From Muribaculaceae bacterium (lineage in GTDB: Bacteria; Bacteroidota; Bacteroidia; Bacteroidales; Muribaculaceae), in NCBI GenBank assembly GCA_016292745.1, contig JAEDFO010000072.1, positions 1-9,798 on the forward strand: 9,798 nt of DNA. Direction: 5' to 3'. The translations under genes and the position numbers were made by a program. Position 1 is the stretch's first letter. Each line of letters opens with the position of its first letter. The notes beneath the pieces were generated by a model. The model saw only the letters and a list, made by a program, of their open reading frames with translations. It did no database searches and had not been told where the DNA came from. Below are positions 6,545 through 9,798 of the stretch, piece by piece.

Positions 6545-6573
6545 CTTGTTTTCCACAAAAATGGTTATCTTTA
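6545..6573 (+). promoter_or_regulatory. Predicted promoter of the cytidylate-kinase-like gene
   Basis: CTTG (6545-6548) is followed after 17 bases by TATCTTTA (6566-6573), which matches the -7 consensus TANNTTTG except for the last base. Transcription would start near 6579, leaving about 42 bases before the preferred ATG at 6621. If correct, this rules out the TTG at 6546 as a start codon. Confidence 0.4.
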
Positions 6574-6620
6574 CGATTGAAGGCCGTAAGGCTATGTTGA
6601 ACCTTATAATTTGTGCAATT

Positions 6621-7262
6621 ATGGACGATGCTAAATTTGTTATTACTGTTGGCCGTCAGTTTGGTAGTGGTGGCCGCGAAGTGGGCAGGTATATAGCCGA
6701 TAAGTTAGGCGTAGCTTATTACGATAAGGAACTTTTGGCCGAGGCATCGAAGGACAGTGGCGTGTGTGCCGAGTTTTTCGAACGTGCCGACGAGCGTTCG
6801 CCTTCGTTTTTCGATAATCTGTTCTCGTTCAATCCGGGCTACACCATATCGCCGATTATGGGCACTCAGTCGCCTATATCGCCCGACAATATCTATGCCA
6901 TGCAGTGCAAGGTAATCATGCAACTGGCCAAAGAGCGTTCTTGTGTCATTGTGGGTCGCAGTGCCGATTATGTGCTTCGCAATCATCCGTGCTGCATCAA
7001 TGTGTTTCTGCATGCCTCCATTCAGTCGAGGGTGCGACGTATAATGAGCCGTCGCGATTGTGGCTCCGAGGAGGAGGCTGCTGCCATTGCACGCAAGAAG
7101 GACAAGCTACGCGCCAATTTCTATAACTATTACACCGAGAAGGTGTGGGGCAGTGCCGCATCCTACGATTTGTCGGTCGATACCACTCACTTGTCGGTCG
7201 AGGAGGTTGGCGACCTGATTATTGAATATTGCAAGATGCGCTTCCAGGAAGCATTTGAATAA
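6621..7262 (+). CDS. Cytidylate kinase-like family protein
   Basis: This 213-residue P-loop protein is related to cytidylate kinase, which phosphorylates CMP or dCMP with ATP. The nucleotide-binding loop is GRQFGSGGREVG (11-22). Later motifs are VIVGRSADYVL (109-119) and VFLHA (128-132), then an Arg-rich, LID-like stretch (R137, R139, R140, R144, R145). The length and the GRQFGSGG form of the loop fit the Cytidylate_kin2-type group rather than canonical Cmk, so the true substrate is uncertain. The open frame extends upstream to a TTG (6546) and an ATG (6594). I prefer the ATG at 6621 because family members typically begin a few residues before the FVITVGRQFGSGG strand and because the predicted promoter lies inside the extension. 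It is the only plus-strand gene here, divergent from the three-gene operon and separated by a hairpin from the convergent membrane-protein unit. Confidence 0.88.
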   Translation: MDDAKFVITVGRQFGSGGREVGRYIADKLGVAYYDKELLAEASKDSGVCAEFFERADERSPSFFDNLFSFNPGYTISPIMGTQSPISPDNIYAMQCKVIMQLAKERSCVIVGRSADYVLRNHPCCINVFLHASIQSRVRRIMSRRDCGSEEEAAAIARKKDKLRANFYNYYTEKVWGSAASYDLSVDTTHLSVEEVGDLIIEYCKMRFQEAFE

Positions 7263-7268
7263 TCATAG

Positions 7269-7309
7269 CAATGGCTGCCTTCGATGCTTTTTCTCAAGGG
7301 CAGCCATTG
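7269..7309. terminator. Bidirectional terminator hairpin between convergent genes
   Basis: CAATGGCTGCC (7269-7279) and GGCAGCCATTG (7299-7309) form a perfect 11-bp GC-rich stem around a 19-base loop. It begins 6 bases after the kinase stop codon and lies 24 bases beyond the stop codon of the convergent membrane-protein gene. It can serve both transcripts. No long T tract follows on either strand. Confidence 0.7.
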
Positions 7310-7333
7310 GTGTATTGTCTCTGAACCGATATA

Positions 7334-7948
7334 TTATTCAAATGTAATGGTTTCGGGCTTTTCAGCCTTGGAGGCTGATTGCTCAGCAGTAGATTGTCGA
7401 AGTGAGTTTCGGTGGTCGATAATCTTCTGACACACCACTTTTGCTATGAAGTTCAGCGACGATGCCACCATTGCTATTCCAGTAATCAGCACCACCACGC
7501 TTTGAATCTCCTTAACCGACGATGCCAGAATCACAACTCCGGCAATTGTTGTTGCTGTAGGCATAATGTAGAGCCACAGCGAGTATCGGTAAGTGCTGCT
7601 GCTTCTGATTAATGCTACAATGTGGGCTATACCCCACAGTACCATCAGCGCTGCCAGCAGATAAGTGAGAAATCCTATGAAGAATGTCGGGATGCTTAAC
7701 AGTAGCGCACCGATACAGAGCGAGCCAATGGCGCTCACCAGTCCAGCCGTGGAATAGTATGCCGGAAGCCCTTTCTTGCGATAGTATAAGGTCCCGATTA
7801 TTGAATACACCGATGGAATGATGAAGGCAATGCCTATCAGCATCACCATATATTCCATTAGGCGAATCTCGTTATGCATGGCTATAAGTGCCACACCCAG
7901 CGCCAGCACTACAAGGCTGTTGAATATTTGTCCGAATGTTCTGTTCAT
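7334..7948 (-). CDS. DUF308/HdeD-like six-helix membrane protein
   Basis: A 204-residue integral membrane protein. Six hydrophobic segments lie at about residues 8-24, 31-52, 66-86, 89-112, 124-143 and 148-170, arranged as three pairs, as in HdeD-type DUF308 proteins. A short charged tail (about 174-204, rich in Ser, Lys and Glu) follows. Pairs of helices separated by short polar turns (YYRKKG at 55-60, RSSSTYRYS at 115-123) agree with the family. HdeD of E. coli is linked to acid resistance, but most DUF308 proteins have no known function, and none should be assumed here. The gene starts 37 bases after the stop codon of the AAA+ ATPase gene on the same strand with no promoter seen between them, so the two are probably co-transcribed and may work together at the inner membrane. 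Confidence 0.82.
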   Translation of the reverse strand: MNRTFGQIFNSLVVLALGVALIAMHNEIRLMEYMVMLIGIAFIIPSVYSIIGTLYYRKKGLPAYYSTAGLVSAIGSLCIGALLLSIPTFFIGFLTYLLAALMVLWGIAHIVALIRSSSTYRYSLWLYIMPTATTIAGVVILASSVKEIQSVVVLITGIAMVASSLNFIAKVVCQKIIDHRNSLRQSTAEQSASKAEKPETITFE

Positions 7949-7985
7949 CGTCTTTCTTTGTTTTATTTTTCGACCACCGTTTGTC

Positions 7986-9617
7986 TTAAAGGTTTAAGGG
8001 AATGTCGATGGCTTCGATGGTTTGTAAATCAACGTCAGTAATCTCGTTTTTGTTCGCCAGTCGCGATGCCTGGTTTTCGATTGTGCGCTCAAACACGTTT
8101 CTGGCAAATCGGGCATTGCCGAAATTCTTTGTCTTGGTGGCAACTGCGTTGGCAAACAACTGTGCCAATGCGGCGTTCGCCTCTGGTTTCATAGTATATT
8201 CAAACTTGCTTAGGCGCATGTCGAAAATCTTCATCAGCTCGTCTGCCGAATAGTCGTCGAAATGAATGTATCGGGTGAATCGCGATTGCAGACCGGGGTT
8301 CGAGTCGATGAACTGCTGCATCTCGTCGCCATATCCGGCCAGAATAACCACCAGACGGTCGCGGTCGTCTTCCATTCGTTTCAGCAGTGTGGCGATGGCT
8401 TCAAGTCCGAAATCGTTTTTATCGCCTTGCACCAGCGAGTAGGCCTCGTCGATAAACAGCACTCCGTCGAGTGCCTTGTCGATTATCTTATTGGTTTTCA
8501 CGGCCGTTTGCCCTACATATTCAGCCACAAGACCCGAGCGGTCGGTTTCCACCAGATGCCCTTTTCGCAAGATTCCCAGCTCGCAGTATATTTCGGCCAC
8601 AATTCGAGCCACAGTGGTCTTGCCGGTGCCTGGTGAGCCGGTAAACACGCAGTGATATGATATCGGAGTGGTGCTCAGTTTTTTCTCGGCTCTCAGTTTC
8701 TGAACCTTTACATAATTTGTAAGCCTTACAATTTCCTCTTTTGCCGATTGCAGCCCTATGAGTTCCATCAGCTGCTTCTCGGCTTCACCGTCGCTCTTGG
8801 CTTTTTCGTTGCCTGTATCGTTCCCTTCCGGCTTTTCGCTTGAGAAGCTCATTATATGCTTCAGCCATTCGCTTTCTTTCTCGGTCACTACATTGTCAAC
8901 TTTGGCGACAAGCGACAGGAATCGGTAAAGCAGCACAACATATTTGTTCACCAGGTCTTCGTCGGCATCTCGGCTGCGGGCCAGCTCTACCACAAACGAC
9001 TGGTCCTCGGGGAACGAGCTCTCAAAATGGTTGGCAAATGCATCGACAATCCGTGTAACCTTTTCGATGCCGCCATCTTCCATCTTTTGCTTGTCGTATA
9101 TATACTCTCGGGCATTGAGGTCGGTTAGCAGCAATGCATACATGGCCAACGCATTTCCCTCGTTGGTGTGCAGGTCGATGCTGTAGCCTATTTGCTTGTA
9201 GCTTTGGATAACATCGACAAGCGTCAGCATTCCCAATCGCGGACTGACGGTAAATCGCAGTTCGTCGGCCTCCCGAAGTTGTTCGTCATAGTGCTCGAGC
9301 ATCTCTTTAATCTGCGGGTCCTTGTTCATCAATTGGATGTGCTTATACAGTGCATATGCGCTGCGGGCTATGGCTGCGTAATTATCCGGGTCAACCATTC
9401 CTTTGCTGCCTGTATTTTCTGATTCTTCCTTCTCCTTTTTGTTTAATGCTTGTATTTGGGTGATAATGATTATGAGTAACCAGCAAGCACCGACAAATAT
9501 CATGCATGCGCCGAAGAAGGTGTTTTCACCGCCAACGGTTTTTATTCCGAACCACAAAATTGCGCTCGACAATGCCGTTTGCAGACATCCACCCGACGAT
9601 TCTTTCTTTTTAGCCAT
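7986..9617 (-). CDS. Membrane-anchored CbxX/SpoVK-type AAA+ ATPase with TerB-like middle region
   Basis: A 543-residue protein. Residues about 12-53 are hydrophobic, forming one or two membrane helices. A helical region (about 75-255) follows, whose end, FLSLVAKVDNVVTEKESEWL (233-252), resembles a TerB-like acidic helical motif. A charged linker leads to the AAA+ domain (about 282-535). Walker A is GSPGTGKT (327-334), Walker B is VLFIDEAY (386-393; D390, E391), and the presumed pore loop is AEYVGQT (365-371). Sensor 1 lies near ILAGYGDE (425-432), the arginine finger is in NPGLQSRF (R446), and sensor 2 is in GNARFARNVFE (500-510). All ATPase residues are present, so it should be an active hexameric remodeller on the cytoplasmic face of the membrane. 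CbxX/CfqX relatives remodel Rubisco or act in sporulation; neither applies here, so the substrate is unknown. It is the first gene of a probable two-gene operon with the DUF308 protein. Confidence 0.9.
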   Translation of the reverse strand: MAKKKESSGGCLQTALSSAILWFGIKTVGGENTFFGACMIFVGACWLLIIIITQIQALNKKEKEESENTGSKGMVDPDNYAAIARSAYALYKHIQLMNKDPQIKEMLEHYDEQLREADELRFTVSPRLGMLTLVDVIQSYKQIGYSIDLHTNEGNALAMYALLLTDLNAREYIYDKQKMEDGGIEKVTRIVDAFANHFESSFPEDQSFVVELARSRDADEDLVNKYVVLLYRFLSLVAKVDNVVTEKESEWLKHIMSFSSEKPEGNDTGNEKAKSDGEAEKQLMELIGLQSAKEEIVRLTNYVKVQKLRAEKKLSTTPISYHCVFTGSPGTGKTTVARIVAEIYCELGILRKGHLVETDRSGLVAEYVGQTAVKTNKIIDKALDGVLFIDEAYSLVQGDKNDFGLEAIATLLKRMEDDRDRLVVILAGYGDEMQQFIDSNPGLQSRFTRYIHFDDYSADELMKIFDMRLSKFEYTMKPEANAALAQLFANAVATKTKNFGNARFARNVFERTIENQASRLANKNEITDVDLQTIEAIDIPLNL

Positions 9618-9678
9618 GAAGTCCTGTTTTAAATGTGTTGTTCTTTAGGTTTCGGTCAACTTTCATCCTCAACAATCA

Positions 9679-9686
9679 CAAAGTTA
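9679..9686 (-). promoter_or_regulatory. Predicted -7 element of the ATPase/DUF308 operon
   Basis: The minus strand reads TAACTTTG, a full match to TANNTTTG. The start would be near 9673, with a leader of about 55 bases before the ATG at 9617. The only TTT-containing -33 candidate is TTTTCG (9715-9710), 23 bases upstream, which matches poorly. Confidence 0.45.
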
Positions 9687-9708
9687 GTAATTATTAAATA
9701 TTATAGTA

Positions 9709-9772
9709 GCGAAAATCGCCTTTTCAACAAAAAAAGTGAATCGGTGGCGGACAGCAGAGTGGCGGTTTTCGC
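9709..9772. repeat. Imperfect 12-bp inverted repeat and GTGGCGG direct repeats
   Basis: GCGAAAATCGCC (9709-9720) pairs with GGCGGTTTTCGC (9761-9772) at all but one position, which can form a G-U wobble, around a 40-base loop. The loop and right arm include two GTGGCGG copies (9744-9750 and 9759-9765). No gene is supported in 9618-9798. The hairpin may belong to a transcript entering from beyond the window edge or to regulation of the ATPase operon. Confidence 0.4.
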
Positions 9773-9798
9773 GATTTTTTGTGTTTGGGCGCGATTAC

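Overview
The window is chromosomal DNA from a member of the phylum Bacteroidota, most likely order Bacteroidales. The basis is the protein families present (a DUF349 protein with five repeats, a WcaJ-type sugar phosphotransferase, a membrane-anchored CbxX-type AAA+ ATPase). It is supported by the lack of strong Shine-Dalgarno sequences and by several upstream matches to the Bacteroides -7 promoter element TANNTTTG. The family within the order cannot be fixed from this sequence. Seven complete genes, one more complete gene of unknown function and one partial gene are supported. All are on the minus strand except the cytidylate-kinase-like gene.

Layout by + coordinate. 1-258 holds the 5' part of a minus-strand gene for a small secreted protein; it is very AT-rich (about 27% GC by hand count) and looks foreign to its neighbours. 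319-1698 encodes a polyprenyl-phosphate sugar phosphotransferase that starts exopolysaccharide or capsule repeat units. A perfect 14-bp inverted repeat lies just before its start codon. 1797-3641 encodes a long helical DUF349 protein with its own predicted promoter. 3859-6329 is a compact three-gene operon transcribed towards lower coordinates: an unknown 125-residue helical protein, a probably exported cyclophilin-type prolyl isomerase, and an M16 zinc peptidase whose start codon overlaps the isomerase stop codon. The operon promoter region holds a 76-bp tandem duplication, and each copy carries a full predicted promoter. The cytidylate-kinase-like gene (6621-7262) diverges from this region. 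A strong hairpin at 7269-7309 separates it from a convergent two-gene unit (7334-9617) encoding a membrane-anchored AAA+ ATPase and a six-helix DUF308/HdeD-like membrane protein.

Most of the window is core cellular machinery: envelope polysaccharide initiation, protein folding and proteolysis, and nucleotide metabolism. I see no CRISPR array, transposase, tRNA, rRNA or phage genes. I do not see a complete new system. The parts that best repay attention are the ATPase plus membrane-protein pair, the duplicated promoter, the hairpin over the predicted promoter of the sugar transferase, and the AT-rich secreted gene cut off at the left edge, which probably marks the border of a variable region.
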